Notes: generated from the sequence alone by a model not told the origin. A stretch of 64,000 bases of DNA from Sphingopyxis macrogoltabida (GCF_001307295.1 NZ_CP012701.1:124001-188000), one strand, 5' to 3'. Positions 10,078 to 19,929 are shown, numbered from the stretch's first letter. A program made the numbers and translations.

Positions 10078-10461
10078 TCAACGCCAACGCAGAACAGTGC
10101 CGGTGCGCAGCATTGCAGCGCCCAGATCGCGGCCATCGCTCATCCTGCAAGACGCAACGACCCGACCGTAACTTTGATGCGAAGCCCGGCAGCGCATTGG
10201 CGGTGCAGAAACCTTTACGTGGCCAGTAGAAAGATTCCCCTTGGCCCCGCCCAGAAGAGCTACCAGAGCATCGCGGGCCTCGACCCCCGAGGAACGTGGA
10301 CAAGGGTGGCCTGCCCGACAAGTTCCGTCGAGTTCGCGTGCGGCAATGCTCCCCAATCGGATCCTAGGCCCTTCCGCGCACCAGATCGGACCGTCTCCAT
10401 CCCAAACCGCAACCGGCGTGCAGATGAACGCGGCACTTGCGGCCAGCGTCAGTAAACTCAT
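10078..10461 (-). CDS. Secreted staphylococcal-nuclease-like (SNase) protein
   Basis: A 127-residue protein with a short hydrophobic N-terminal segment that could be a signal peptide, then VWDGDGP, RIRLGSIAARELDG and, after a variable stretch, SYGRVVASC and LGAAMLRTGTVLRW. These are the spacing and residues of the SNase/thermonuclease fold, with candidate catalytic Arg in RIRL and Glu in ARELDG. The ATG at 10461 follows a GAGGGG-like site and was preferred to the longer frame. It would degrade DNA or RNA outside the cytoplasm. Several plasmids of this group carry such genes; no operon partner is visible. Confidence 0.65.
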   Translation of the reverse strand: MSLLTLAASAAFICTPVAVWDGDGPIWCAEGPRIRLGSIAARELDGTCRAGHPCPRSSGVEARDALVALLGGAKGNLSTGHVKVSAPPMRCRASHQSYGRVVASCRMSDGRDLGAAMLRTGTVLRWR

Positions 10462-10732
10462 TCTGCGAGTCTTCCCCTCAAATACCAGCGCCAAACCCTG
10501 CCTTGTCGGTCTAACGCACACGCGGAGGCCACATCCGATAGCCACAAGCAACCCCGGTTCCAAGGTCTGCTAAGCAAATGGTCCGTGCAGTGATTTGAAC
10601 ATAGGCTTGAAATCGGAAGTCTCTTGGTCCGAGCTGCCCCAGTTGGGGTAGCTGATCACGACAAATCATTGTAATTGGCTCGCCCCGCGCGAACTGCTTT
10701 GGATGCATAATGCGGAATGAACGGGGACTCGA

Positions 10733-11050
10733 ATGGGAAAACGAAATCTCGCAATCGCTGGCACCCACCAAGACTATTTCGCGGATATGTATGACGAACG
10801 AATGGGCGAAAACCCCTCAGTCGTTTTCGGATGCGCATCCCCGGAAGATGCCGCCACGAGTTATTTCAGGAACGTTTTTGAAAACTCAAACGCGCTCGTC
10901 CGCGAGGCAGTCATCGGTGTATGGCTAGCAAATGAGGGGCCTGAGGTAGCCATCATTTTCGAGGCTTGTGCGACTTTGACTCCCTGCATGGCGGCAGACG
11001 CAGAACCTGGCGAATTCGATATTGTGCTGGATGTGCGCCAACGGTCGTAG
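10733..11050 (+). CDS. Hypothetical protein
   Basis: A 105-residue protein with no family that I recognise. It is mildly acidic with alternating hydrophobic segments and has no membrane segment or clear motif. The ribosome binding site is weak. It stands alone between the divergent SNase-like gene and the next plus-strand gene, so it may be a real small accessory gene but is not well supported. Confidence 0.4.
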   Translation: MGKRNLAIAGTHQDYFADMYDERMGENPSVVFGCASPEDAATSYFRNVFENSNALVREAVIGVWLANEGPEVAIIFEACATLTPCMAADAEPGEFDIVLDVRQRS

Positions 11051-11268
11051 TGTGCGGGACGCGCACAGGCGGTGTGTATAGCAATCATGACCGGGCAAAA
11101 CGCAGAGCACCCGTTGACAGTCGTTTGATATGCCGTCAGCTTTGTGACCGGTCTGACCCCCATGCCTGTCGCCAAGCTAAATAGGTTTTTGATCAATCCT
11201 TCAGACTGCCCGCGAATCCAGTGGTCAGATCGATTAAATGGCGACCGATACGACCCTTTGGAGTTCGT

Positions 11269-11919
11269 ATGGCTATCCTACTGCCAACATCAGAGAATAT
11301 TCGTCTGCTCAAAGCCACTCTCATGGGTGATTTTGAAATGCGCTCCGCACATGCTTCGGAAGCGATTGCCGCCCTCGTTGGATTTCGATCCAATGCGGCT
11401 TACCTGTCCACTTCCAATCATCTGCCCGACGTGACGGTTTACGAGGTGGATTTCGATGCATTTGAGGACCGCTCAGTCCATCTGGGTTACGACAGAACGT
11501 CATCTGAGTTTTTACGGTTCCTGTTCAAAGGGATCCCATGGCCCAACCCTGCTTGGAAAATGATCGACAAGCGAGACTCAGCCAGTCGCGATGCTTGGTT
11601 CTATGAGTGCCAACGCCGCAAGATACCGTTCCTGTACGTGGCAAAGGCAAGAAAATACTGCTCGGTCCATTGGGACCATATCAGCTTGGATTCTGATTAT
11701 GACCAGATGATCAGGCAGTCTGCCGACGGGGAAATGGCAAGGGTTCTGTTCCGAACCTATCAACTGATCGCTTCTGGCCTTGAGCCAAAAAGCTTTTTCG
11801 ATGGCGGGGCCTTGGTGGGGGATGTGACTGGCTTGTCTGAATCAAGCGCTCGGCAGATTGCAAATGCGTACGCTCTGCTACTGTTTCCTGGCAACGTGCA
11901 ATTGGCCTTGGCAGCATAA
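11269..11919 (+). CDS. Hypothetical protein
   Basis: A 216-residue soluble protein of no recognised family. The ATG at 11269 follows GGAG by five bases and is preferred over an upstream GTG-like start in the same frame. The sequence is a mixed alpha/beta composition without transmembrane segments. A strong hairpin directly follows the stop codon, so it is likely a single-gene transcript. Confidence 0.6.
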   Translation: MAILLPTSENIRLLKATLMGDFEMRSAHASEAIAALVGFRSNAAYLSTSNHLPDVTVYEVDFDAFEDRSVHLGYDRTSSEFLRFLFKGIPWPNPAWKMIDKRDSASRDAWFYECQRRKIPFLYVAKARKYCSVHWDHISLDSDYDQMIRQSADGEMARVLFRTYQLIASGLEPKSFFDGGALVGDVTGLSESSARQIANAYALLLFPGNVQLALAA

Positions 11920-11923
11920 GAAG

Positions 11924-11958
11924 ATATCGAAAGCCGCCACATCAGCGGCTTTCGATAT
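11924..11958 (+). terminator. Hairpin terminator after the 216-residue gene
   Basis: A perfect 14-bp inverted repeat with a 7-base loop begins five bases after the stop. It lacks a long T tract, so it may work in either direction or by Rho. Confidence 0.6.
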
Positions 11959-12048
11959 GCCACAACTCCTTCAGGCCAAAATTCGAAGCTCCGTTCGCGT
12001 CGTGCAACAAGCCAGTGGTTCAGATCAGGCACGCCGCGGCAGACTTCA

Positions 12049-12258
12049 TCATCGCCAGAAGCCGTCTCGCCTCTCACCATGCCGGTTGTCGTAGTTTTCG
12101 CGGGTGTCGTAGGCGCTCTTGCGGATACCCACTTCGACGCGCTGCCCCCCGACGTTGCGTATGTGGAGATCGCGCAGATCGACCTTGTTGCGCTGCGCCC
12201 AGTCCTTCGCCTCGCGCTCACTCCCGAAGGTCCCTGCGTCTTCGTAGTCAAATGCCAT
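12049..12258 (-). CDS. Small hypothetical plasmid protein
   Basis: A 69-residue charged protein whose start follows GAAGGAGA. Its ATG lies inside the end of the upstream membrane-protein gene (11-bp overlap), so it belongs to the end of the TraD-relaxase operon. I recognise no domain. It has a central DLRDLHIRN segment and a basic, aromatic tail. Confidence 0.6.
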   Translation of the reverse strand: MAFDYEDAGTFGSEREAKDWAQRNKVDLRDLHIRNVGGQRVEVGIRKSAYDTRENYDNRHGERRDGFWR

Positions 12259-12679
12259 GTCTGTTCTCCTTCCTGATGATGATTTTGACGGCCCGTTTCA
12301 GGGGCTTTGCGCGACCCTTGTGCAACGGGAGAAAGGCATCGGCGCGCTGTTCCCTGAGAAGAGCCGCCCGCTGCGCCACCAGCCTCACAAAGGCGGCCGC
12401 GATCGTGCCCACCAGAACTGCGACAAGGATCATCAGACCTATCGCCACCAACTCGGCGGCCATTTTCTGGTTATCGAGGGCAGCTCGCAGATCAGCGCAT
12501 CCCTGAACCCCGTGCGTATTGAGGTCGCAGACCACAAAGCTGTCCCCTCCAGCGGCACGCGCAATCTCCGAGAGTCCTGCCTCGTTCACCAGATTGGTCA
12601 GGGTCAGCTGCTGCGTGAGGTGAATCTCGAAATTGTCTGAAGGCGGCGTACCCGCTGCGGCATGGCCCATCTGTGTCAC
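12248..12679 (-). CDS. Hypothetical single-pass membrane protein
   Basis: A 143-residue protein with one clear hydrophobic segment (about residues 73-98) between a polar N-terminal half and a basic C-terminal tail. It starts at GTG six bases after GGAGGAAGATC, an unusually strong site for a GTG start. It lies 10 bases after the relaxase stop on the same strand, so it is probably co-transcribed with the mobilization genes. A role in mating or relaxosome anchoring is only suggested by position. Confidence 0.6.
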   Translation of the reverse strand: MTQMGHAAAGTPPSDNFEIHLTQQLTLTNLVNEAGLSEIARAAGGDSFVVCDLNTHGVQGCADLRAALDNQKMAAELVAIGLMILVAVLVGTIAAAFVRLVAQRAALLREQRADAFLPLHKGRAKPLKRAVKIIIRKENRHGI

Positions 12680-12689
12680 GATCTTCCTC

Positions 12690-15600
12690 CTATCGGCTGC
12701 GTTCGATGTTGCGTTCGGGAACGTCCAATTGCGGCGTTGCCCGGAGGCTCGCCGGATCGATCCGCGAGGCAGAGGCTTGCCTGTCCTCAGGCGCCCTCAA
12801 ATGATCGGGAATGGTGGGGCGAAACTCGCCAGCCTCGCGCCCACCACGCTTCGCCTCGACCTGCTTTTCACCAAGGGTTTCGAGCGCGCTGGTCTTGTCG
12901 CCCGGGTTGCGGGCGATCTGCGCCAGGAGCCGATCGCGGTCGTTGGTGACGATGGTGATGTCGTCACGCACCCGGGTCATCATGACGAGCGCCAGACGCT
13001 GGTTCGACAAGTGCCGGGCTGATGAGTGCATCTCACCGATCGCCATGTCGCGGGTGTCGCCCTGCGCCTGATGCATGTTGATCGCATAGGCCAGCCCCAT
13101 GCGCTCGAGCATGCGGTCATTCTGCTTGAGTTCTACGGTCTCGCCTGCCTTGTTCTCGAGCGTGACGACCCCGTCCCTGATCCCGAGGATCCTCGCCTCC
13201 TCGGACTTCATCAGCCCCCTGGCATCATCCTTTTCGGTCCAACGGATCTTGTCGCCCTCGTAGATTGTCTCCTTGTGCTTTTCGGAAAGCCTCAAGGCAT
13301 CGCGTTTGTCCGAAGGGTCGATTGCCGCCGGGTCGAATTTGATCAGCTTGTCGCTTTCATCGCGCAGCATGACCCGGCCCTTCGCGTCGAGGCCTTCGAC
13401 ATCGTACCGGCCCCGAACAAGCCCACCAGGGGCGTTCTGGCGCGTCACTTCGAGCAGCTGGCCCTTGCTGTAGGTTGCGGCGTAGCGCAGCTCCTCGCGC
13501 GTCGCATGGGCCGGTAGGAGCGTGGTCAGCCTCAGCCCTTCCCCCTGGATCGCCCCTTCTGCCTTCAGGCCCTGCTGGACCATCCGGTTGAGTTCGCCGC
13601 GCGCCGCACGTCCTGATGAGTAAATTGCGGTGCGCTCGCGATCGTCCGGCGACAGCTCCAGCCACTTCTGCGCGGTGACCTTGAGGTGTTCTGCGCCTGC
13701 TTCGACCACACGCTCGCCGAGCGAGGCAAAGCTTTCCTTGAACATGCCGGCGCGCACCAGGCCCGCCGCTTCTTTCATGTGCTCGGTGCGCTGCCGCAGA
13801 CTGGTGTCTATGCGAGCCATTGCGGGGTTGTCGGACTGGATCAGCGAAAAGCTCTTGCCCGCCTCGATCGGCTGTAACTGGGCGCGGTCTCCAATCATGA
13901 CCAGCTTTTCAACACCAAGCCGGTTGGCGATCGTGAGCAGGTCATTCATCGGTTTGTTCGCAACCAGCGACGCCTCGTCCAACACCAGGACTTTGCCGCG
14001 CAAGGCTTCGCGCGATGCCTCGAATTTCGGACCCGAGCCCGCAAGCGCGGGCCGCAGATGCTCATTCACAAATGATGAGACGGTTCTTGCTGCGATTTCC
14101 TGCCTGACGACCTCTCCGTCTGGCCCGCGGATCTCCGTCCCGGTCCGAAGATCGCTGACCATCTTGTTGGCAAAGGCGAGGCCGATCACTTCCCTTCCCT
14201 CCTGATGCGCCACGCTCGCAATTGCCGAGATGATCGTCGTCTTTCCGGCACCTGCGACACCCTGGATCACGACCGTGCGGTCCTTGCTGGCGAGCGCCAG
14301 TGTTCCGGCGGCAATCTGCTCGGCGCTGAGGTCATGAGTGCCCGCGACTTGCCGCAAGCGCCCGGGGGCTTCGGCGGCTTCGATGATGGCCTGGCCTGCA
14401 TCCTTTCCCGCGGCGACATTGGCGAGCGTAGCCCGCTCAATCTCGACATGTTCAGGTGTGGTGTATTTCTCGGGCCTGCCATCGAGCCTGTCGCTCTTGC
14501 CCTCCAGCACCCTCCCGTCGGCCACCAAGACGCCGATCCGTGCTTCCACCCCGTCAGCGGTCACGCCCTTTACGCCGAGGTCGAGCGCGGTCTTGACCAG
14601 GTCGCCCCGGGTCCATGAGGTTTCTCGTTCGCCGATGATCCTGATCGCAGAAGCGGCTGCCATCTCAGTGCGCAGCTGCGTGGCCGTCAGGGTGATCCGT
14701 TGCAGGCCATTGGTTGTCAGTGTGTCCGCTGGCCGGGTGTAGAGCTTCACGCTGTCGCGGAGCGCGCTCAGCGTCTCCTGCACCCGCTGAGGCGTTCCCA
14801 ATGGGCTCTCGCGCCCCTCGGAGCCGCGCTCCCGCGCCTGTTCGACCAGCGCCTTGGCATCGAACCCCAGCCCGGCAGCGCGCTTGGCCCATTCTTGCCG
14901 AAGCGCCTGCTTGTCGTCCGGATTCAGCTTAGGATCGCGGGTGCGCTTGGTTATTTCACGCAAGGCTTCTGTGTCGTTTGCGCTCCTCCCGAGTTTCTCG
15001 GCCGTCGCCAGAATGGTCAGGCGACGCTGGCTGAAGGCTTCGATCACATCGCGCGCCACGCCCTTGATTTCGAACTGGCCATGCTTGCCCGTGATCTGGG
15101 TTTCGTAGCCGAGCTTCTCGAGGTTCGTCCGCAGCGCGGCGTTGTAGATGGAGCCAAGGACTGTGTTGTTCTTCCAGATCTCTCCGTTCCACAGCGCCTT
15201 CCAGTTGCCATCCTTGTCCTGGGTCATCGCGGCAATGACAGCATGGGTATGGTTCTGCGGGTCCAGTGCCCGGCTCGTGTCGTGCTGGAACAGGGCATAG
15301 AGGAGCTTGCCTGTGACCACGCCCTCGCCGTTGGCATTGCGTGATCGATCGCGGGCCTGCGCATAGTGCTTCTCGAGATAGGCCATGGTCGCCTTGACGG
15401 CCGCCAGCTGTGCATCAAGGATCCGCTTGTCGCCGCCCAACTGCGCCAGCAGGCTGGCTGACTTCGGCATGGAGAATGTGAGGTCTATTCCCGAGCGGCG
15501 GTTTGCGTTGCCATTTACGACCGTGTCATCGGGCAGTTTGCCATCGAGGACTTTTTCGAAGTCGTCCTTGGCAACGGGACCAGCAAGACCGAGTGCTTCG

Positions 15601-15716
15601 GCGCCCTTCCCGCCCCATTCGCTGAGCTCCGCAGGGCCATCGCCGACATAGTAGTCGTCCTTGGCGAAGTAGTTTGCCGCGCCGCCTGCTGATGCGACTG
15701 ATGCGACCGACAGCAT
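12690..15716 (-). CDS. MobF-family conjugative relaxase/helicase (TraI/TrwC-like)
   Basis: A 1008-residue relaxase that would nick oriT, stay bound to the 5' end and unwind the transferred strand. The N-terminus begins MLSVASVASAGGAANYF with Tyr16 and a DDYY pair (Tyr22, Tyr23) as candidate nicking tyrosines. GIDLTFSMPKSASLL lies near 76-90, and the metal-binding histidines are H145, H156 and H158 (QNHTHAV). The helicase half has Walker A GVAGAGKTTI and Walker B VLVLDEASLV. The ATG at 15716 was chosen over 15788 because MobF proteins start at MLSVA. It is downstream of TraD in the R388 trwB-trwC order. It appears intact, but its upstream partner TraD is disrupted. Confidence 0.93.
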   Translation of the reverse strand: MLSVASVASAGGAANYFAKDDYYVGDGPAELSEWGGKGAEALGLAGPVAKDDFEKVLDGKLPDDTVVNGNANRRSGIDLTFSMPKSASLLAQLGGDKRILDAQLAAVKATMAYLEKHYAQARDRSRNANGEGVVTGKLLYALFQHDTSRALDPQNHTHAVIAAMTQDKDGNWKALWNGEIWKNNTVLGSIYNAALRTNLEKLGYETQITGKHGQFEIKGVARDVIEAFSQRRLTILATAEKLGRSANDTEALREITKRTRDPKLNPDDKQALRQEWAKRAAGLGFDAKALVEQARERGSEGRESPLGTPQRVQETLSALRDSVKLYTRPADTLTTNGLQRITLTATQLRTEMAAASAIRIIGERETSWTRGDLVKTALDLGVKGVTADGVEARIGVLVADGRVLEGKSDRLDGRPEKYTTPEHVEIERATLANVAAGKDAGQAIIEAAEAPGRLRQVAGTHDLSAEQIAAGTLALASKDRTVVIQGVAGAGKTTIISAIASVAHQEGREVIGLAFANKMVSDLRTGTEIRGPDGEVVRQEIAARTVSSFVNEHLRPALAGSGPKFEASREALRGKVLVLDEASLVANKPMNDLLTIANRLGVEKLVMIGDRAQLQPIEAGKSFSLIQSDNPAMARIDTSLRQRTEHMKEAAGLVRAGMFKESFASLGERVVEAGAEHLKVTAQKWLELSPDDRERTAIYSSGRAARGELNRMVQQGLKAEGAIQGEGLRLTTLLPAHATREELRYAATYSKGQLLEVTRQNAPGGLVRGRYDVEGLDAKGRVMLRDESDKLIKFDPAAIDPSDKRDALRLSEKHKETIYEGDKIRWTEKDDARGLMKSEEARILGIRDGVVTLENKAGETVELKQNDRMLERMGLAYAINMHQAQGDTRDMAIGEMHSSARHLSNQRLALVMMTRVRDDITIVTNDRDRLLAQIARNPGDKTSALETLGEKQVEAKRGGREAGEFRPTIPDHLRAPEDRQASASRIDPASLRATPQLDVPERNIERSR

Positions 15717-15809
15717 CTCAGGCGTCCCCCGCCTGTTCGCGCCGGAGCATCGGCCCGGCACATTGCGCGCAGAATAGGGGGCCCACATGGCAGGTCTGTC
15801 CTGCCGCGC

Positions 15810-17679
15810 TCATCGCCCAAGCTCCTGATCATCGTCGATCGAAGGGTCCTGGCGGCTTGGCTTTTCATTGCTGATGCCGCGCATGTTCTCTTTGGAAAGC
15901 TCGCTCTCCTGGGCGTCTGCCCTTCTATTCTGCGCTCGCCCCTTCGGCCCTTCGATCTTCGCTTGCGCGCCGCGCTCTTCGCTGTCGCGCATGGCCAGGT
16001 TCTGCCGCTCGCGCTGGTCCTTCTTGCCCGGGCGGTTATAGCCATAGAGCTCCCCTTGCGCTGGCCTTCGCTCGAACTCTGCCCGCTCCTCTTCATCCTC
16101 AATCTTGCGCGCCACCTGCTCTTCGGTCAGCTCGCGCTCAGGGTTCAATGGCCCTTCGATCGCCTCCCTCAGCTGCTGCGCCGCCCGCTCAGCCTCACTC
16201 AGCGCTACCTCTTCGCGATCTTTCGGCTCCTTAGGCGCGATGTCAGGTTGTGCGCCTTCCCTATCCCCACCCCCCAATTCCGCGCCATCCCCGGACGGTG
16301 GTGTGTATTCGGCGGCGCGCATGTCGGTGACACGCTCGAAGCCCTTTGCGCGGGGTTCGTAATCTTTCCACGTCAGCCTGATCCGGGCAGCGGGGAAACC
16401 GTCCGGGAATTTCACGAACCCGTGCATGCTGGGCAGGTCGCTGATGTCGACCGGCATGACGAGTTCTTCAACGTTGGTCCGCGGCGTGATCGTCGATGCG
16501 TCGCGGTTGTCATTATAGCCGTAGGAATAGGCTTCATCCATGATCCGGACCTGACGGTTGCCGATGAACTCGGAGCATCGCCGTGACGTCTCGGGATCGG
16601 CTGTCTTGAGGATCAGTTTGGTGCCCGCCAGCGAGGCCAGATTGGTAGCCCCGTTCTCGCCATAGGTTTCTTCAAGCTTGTCGAAGGAATGCATGCCAAG
16701 CACGAAGGCACCGCCAAACGCGCGCGCGGTCTGCAGGCCATGATCGATCGCCGGGAGGCGATGCAGCGCATGGACCTCATCGATGAGAAACCAGGTGCGC
16801 AGATCGCGGCTCCTTCCCATGTGGAACAGCGCATTGACGGCGAGGTCCATCCAGAGGGTCAAAAGCGGGCGATTGAGGACCAGGTCCGGGTGAGTGGAGG
16901 TAATGAAAAGGATCGATCCTTCCTTGACCTCGGTGGTCATCCAGTTCTTGATTGAGAAGCCGGTTTCGCCCGAAGGAGGTTCGGGCAGGAAGCGGAAAAC
17001 ATTCGCATTGGCGATGAAGGTCGTACGGATCGACTCTGCCATTTTGGCAGCGGCGGGCGACATCATCGGCCCTGCAATCGTGCCTTCAAGTTGAGCATGG
17101 ATCGTCTTCAGATCCGACTGCATCAGGAAGTAGGAAAGCGCGCCATTTGAGCGCACGCCCATTTTGATCATCTTGACGCACATCTCGACGAACAGGGTGC
17201 GCGCCGATTTCTGCCAAAAGTCATCTTCCGCGCTGTGACCGCTCGGAACCAGCGCCGTCGCAGCGCTCATGAATTCGGCGTAGTTGTCGCAGTCATTGAA
17301 GATCGACCATGGCACGCAGCGCCGGTCCATCGGATTGAGGATGATGTCCGTCTCGGCATCATAGAAGCTCTCGACGAAGGTGCCGGTCAGATCGAAAATG
17401 ACGCAGCGATGCCCGCGCTCGCGCGCCTGCGTGACGATCTTCTTCAGCTCGGTCGTTTTGCCCGCACCGGTCGTACCGATGAACATCGCATGACTTTGCT
17501 CAAGGCGCCAGGGAACTGGCACGCCTGCGAGGCGGTAAGGCGCATGCAGACCCGCCCGAACACGGTCCTTCAAGGGCTCTGCGAGGATCTTGTCGGGGTC
17601 CACTGCTGGCGTGCGCTTGCGGCACTCACTGACATGCGCTTTCCAGTTATGAGTGGTGATGGCTTGGGCCAGTTCGCTG
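15810..17679 (-). pseudogene. TraD/TrwB-like coupling protein, C-terminal part (cut by IS256 element)
   Basis: This is the cytoplasmic ATPase part of a type IV coupling protein, with Walker A GTTGAGKTTEL, VIFDLTGTF, and a LIDEVHAL Walker B. It reads without a stop from the right IS boundary at 17679 to the stop at 15810; the only possible start in the frame is a GTG that has no support. The N-terminal part with the membrane segments lies on the other side of the insertion at 19102-19637. Joining both parts through one copy of the 9-bp target repeat gives a continuous 798-codon frame (SELAQAITTHNW across the join). The C-terminal tail is long, charged and rich in Glu/Arg. As it stands the coupling protein is broken, so transfer from this copy should fail unless another coupling protein helps. 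Confidence 0.9.
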
Positions 17680-17729
17680 GGTCGCGTCCGTCAAGGTGGT
17701 GTAATTTCGGCTGTGGCCGTGGGCCATCG

Positions 17730-18944
17730 TCAGGCGGCTTTGGCGGTGATGTGTAGGGGCTGATTTTCCTCCTCGATCATGGGTTGGTTGAGTTCGGCCA
17801 TGCCTTCGATCTGCATGTATCGGTGCTGGAGCTGCCACTCGTCGTTCTGCTCCATCAGCACAGCCCCGACGAGGCGGATGATGCTGTCTTCGTTCGGGAA
17901 GATTCCGACGACGTCGGCGCGGCGCTTGACCTCCTTGTTGAGCCGCTCGAGCGGATTGGTTGAGTGTAACTTCGTGCGGTGCTGGGTGGGGAAGCCGGTG
18001 TAGGCGAGCACGTCGGTTTCGGCCTCGTCCATGCAGGCGCCGAGCTTGGGCCAACGGGTGCGCAACTGGTCGGCGACCTGTCGCCAGACCTGCGTTGCGC
18101 TTTTCTGATCGGGCTGCAGGAAGACCTGGCGGATCGCGGCGGCGACGACAGTGTTCTGGCCCTTGGGCACATAGGACAGGGCATTGCGCATGAAGTGCAC
18201 CCGGCAGCGCTGCCAGGTGGCGCCCATGACGCGGGTGATCGCGCCCTTGAGGCCCTCGTGAGCATCGGAGATGACCAGCTTCACGCCGGTAAGACCGCGC
18301 CGAACAAGGTCCTTCAGGAAGTCGGACCAGAAGACCTCCGCTTCCGAGGGGCCGATATGCAGGCCGACGATCTCGCGCCGGCCCTCGGTGTTGACGGCCA
18401 TGGCGATTATTGCGGCAACGCTGATGATCCGCCCGCCTTCGCGTACCTTGAGATAGGTGGCATCGAGCCAGAGATACGGCCATTCGCCGGTGAGCGGGCG
18501 TTTCAGAAAGGCATGGACGCGCTCGTCAATGTCCTTGCAAAGCTTGGAGACGGTGGACTTGGAGATGCCGGTCATGCCCATGGCCTGGACGAGTTCATCG
18601 ACCCGCCGGGTGCTGACCCCGCCGATCCACGCTTCCTGGATCACCGCAACCAGCGCTTTCTCGACCATCTTGCGGGGCTCAAGGAAGCCCGGAAAATAGG
18701 ACCCAGCACGCAGCTTGGGGATTTTCAGGTTCAGCGTGCCTACCCGGGTATCCAGCGAACGGTCGCGATAGCCGTTGCGCCAGGTCGCGCGCTCGCTGCT
18801 GCGTTCGTGGCGACCCGCGCCGATCAGGCCATCAACGTCGGCCTCCATGATCAGCTGCAGCACGTTCTCGGCGATGGTGCGCAAAAAATCCGGTTGGCCG
18901 CCCTTTGCAGCCAGCTCTTCGATCAGTAATCTGTCCTCGGTCAT
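17730..18944 (-). CDS. IS256-family transposase (copy 1)
   Basis: A 404-residue mutator-type DDE transposase. The catalytic positions are visible as WLDATYLKVRE (D), VISDAHEGLKG (D) and ERLNKEVKRR (E), with the family C/H segment CRVHFMRNALSYV between them. The ATG at 18944 follows GAGGAG and begins MTEDRLLIEE, as expected for the family. The frame stays open to 19061 through a 32-bp palindrome, but that longer start has no ribosome binding site. The protein is intact and probably active, since two copies with distinct target repeats are present. Confidence 0.93.
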   Translation of the reverse strand: MTEDRLLIEELAAKGGQPDFLRTIAENVLQLIMEADVDGLIGAGRHERSSERATWRNGYRDRSLDTRVGTLNLKIPKLRAGSYFPGFLEPRKMVEKALVAVIQEAWIGGVSTRRVDELVQAMGMTGISKSTVSKLCKDIDERVHAFLKRPLTGEWPYLWLDATYLKVREGGRIISVAAIIAMAVNTEGRREIVGLHIGPSEAEVFWSDFLKDLVRRGLTGVKLVISDAHEGLKGAITRVMGATWQRCRVHFMRNALSYVPKGQNTVVAAAIRQVFLQPDQKSATQVWRQVADQLRTRWPKLGACMDEAETDVLAYTGFPTQHRTKLHSTNPLERLNKEVKRRADVVGIFPNEDSIIRLVGAVLMEQNDEWQLQHRYMQIEGMAELNQPMIEEENQPLHITAKAA

Positions 18945-19022
18945 CGGGAACTCCTCTTCGTCACGGTTGAAGTGTGCAAACTCCACCATAACGATGAACC
19001 CGGTGGCCACCAGCGACGCCGC

Positions 19023-19054
19023 ATTCCGGGGTGGGGCATGCCCCACCCCGGAAT
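19023..19054. repeat. 32-bp perfect palindrome in IS256 copy 1
   Basis: A perfect palindrome centred on GCATGC lies between the right end and the transposase start. It could form a cruciform or an RNA hairpin in read-through transcripts and so limit transposase expression. The same palindrome is in copy 2 at 62396-62427. Confidence 0.8.
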
Positions 19055-19101
19055 ACACCATCGCCTACACCGGAAATTACACCACGAGCGCGGACGCTAA
19101 C

Positions 19102-19637
19102 AGTTCGCTGTGTGTCACAAGGACGGCCCCGCGCTCATGGCGCTCGGTCAGAATGTCGGTGCCGCGCCGTTTCGAAAAGTCGACGAACCAGACGGTCAAT
19201 GGGACGCAGATAAAGGCTGCACCAAGACCCGCAGAAATGCTGACCTGCACAGCCTTGGCCCAAGCCCGTTCCACGGCAGGATGATAGGGCACCATGGACA
19301 TGGTGCCTTGCACCATCTGACCCGACGGAAGCGTCAGGTTCACAGGCTTGTTAGGATTGAGTTGAACCCATCCCCAAGCCTCGGCGTAGAGCTTCATCAG
19401 CACGAGCTGAACCTCGTGGTTCTTGAAGGTCAAACTGACGAGGACGCACAGCAGAAGAACGGCGGTTCCGACCCAGACATAGAGGGGCATTCTGATGCCC
19501 GCCCAGGTCATCAGGATTTCGTGGTGGAACAGCTGCGATCCGCGCGTAAAATTGCCAGCGTTCCGCTTCACTTTTCCGCGCGCGGAAGCGTGGGTGAGAG
19601 TGGCAGCTTTTTTGCTGAACCGGATGTCTTCAGCCAT
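19102..19637 (-). pseudogene. TraD/TrwB-like coupling protein, N-terminal part (cut by IS256 element)
   Basis: This piece holds the start of the coupling protein. Two membrane segments are visible, one around VWVGTAVLLLCVLVSL and one around GAAFICVPLTVWFV, separated by a periplasmic loop, then FSKRRGTDILTERHERGAVL and the break at THSEL. This is the standard N-terminal anchor of TraD/TrwB proteins. The start overlaps the end of the ribbon-helix-helix gene by 8 bp, so both were translated from one mRNA. See the C-terminal piece at 15810-17679 for the restored frame. Confidence 0.88.
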
Positions 19638-19929
19638 GATGCTCTCGCACGTTGGAGAGCGCCTGAGCGATCAGGTGTTCGGCATCAGCCGGATATTGCT
19701 CCTGAACGATGAGCGAGAGCGCGAGCTGGGTATGCTCGAGGATTGTGACAGCCCGCTCGGCATTGAGCGATAATCCCGCCTTCAGGAGGGGAATGCCCAC
19801 TTCAAGGGCAATGCGGATGGCTTCTGACCGCGAGACACCGCGACTTGTCGCAAGTTGATCGACGACGTCGATCATCCTTGGGCTGAGCGTTACACCGACG
19901 CTCTGGAACTGTTTCTTTTCCACTACCAC
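19630..19929 (-). CDS. Ribbon-helix-helix relaxosome accessory protein (TrwA-like)
   Basis: A 99-residue protein with an N-terminal ribbon-helix-helix fold: a beta strand (QSVGVTLSP) followed by two helices ending SRSEAIRIALEVGIP. In R388-type systems the equivalent protein (TrwA) binds oriT, helps the relaxase nick and represses the trwABC operon. Here it is the first gene of the mobilization operon, next to TraD and the candidate oriT. The start codon in the track is GTG after AAAAGG; an in-frame GTG two codons later is equally possible. Confidence 0.75.
   Translation of the reverse strand: MVVEKKQFQSVGVTLSPRMIDVVDQLATSRGVSRSEAIRIALEVGIPLLKAGLSLNAERAVTILEHTQLALSLIVQEQYPADAEHLIAQALSNVREHHG

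Larger units (their letters stand above)
17680..19101 (-). mobile_element. IS256-family insertion sequence, copy 1 (1422 bp)
   Basis: The element is bounded by 9-bp direct repeats AGTTCGCTG at 17671-17679 and 19102-19110. Its ends are imperfect inverted repeats: both contain GCGTCCG near the tip and GTGGTGTAATTTC inside. The single gene is a mutator-type transposase. A second copy of the same length, apparently identical, is at 61053-62474. The insertion splits TraD. Confidence 0.95.

Noticed and set aside
17979-18929. 316-residue plus-strand frame opposite the IS256 transposase (also at 61352-62302)
   Set aside because: Antisense shadow; the minus-strand frame holds the three DDE segments.
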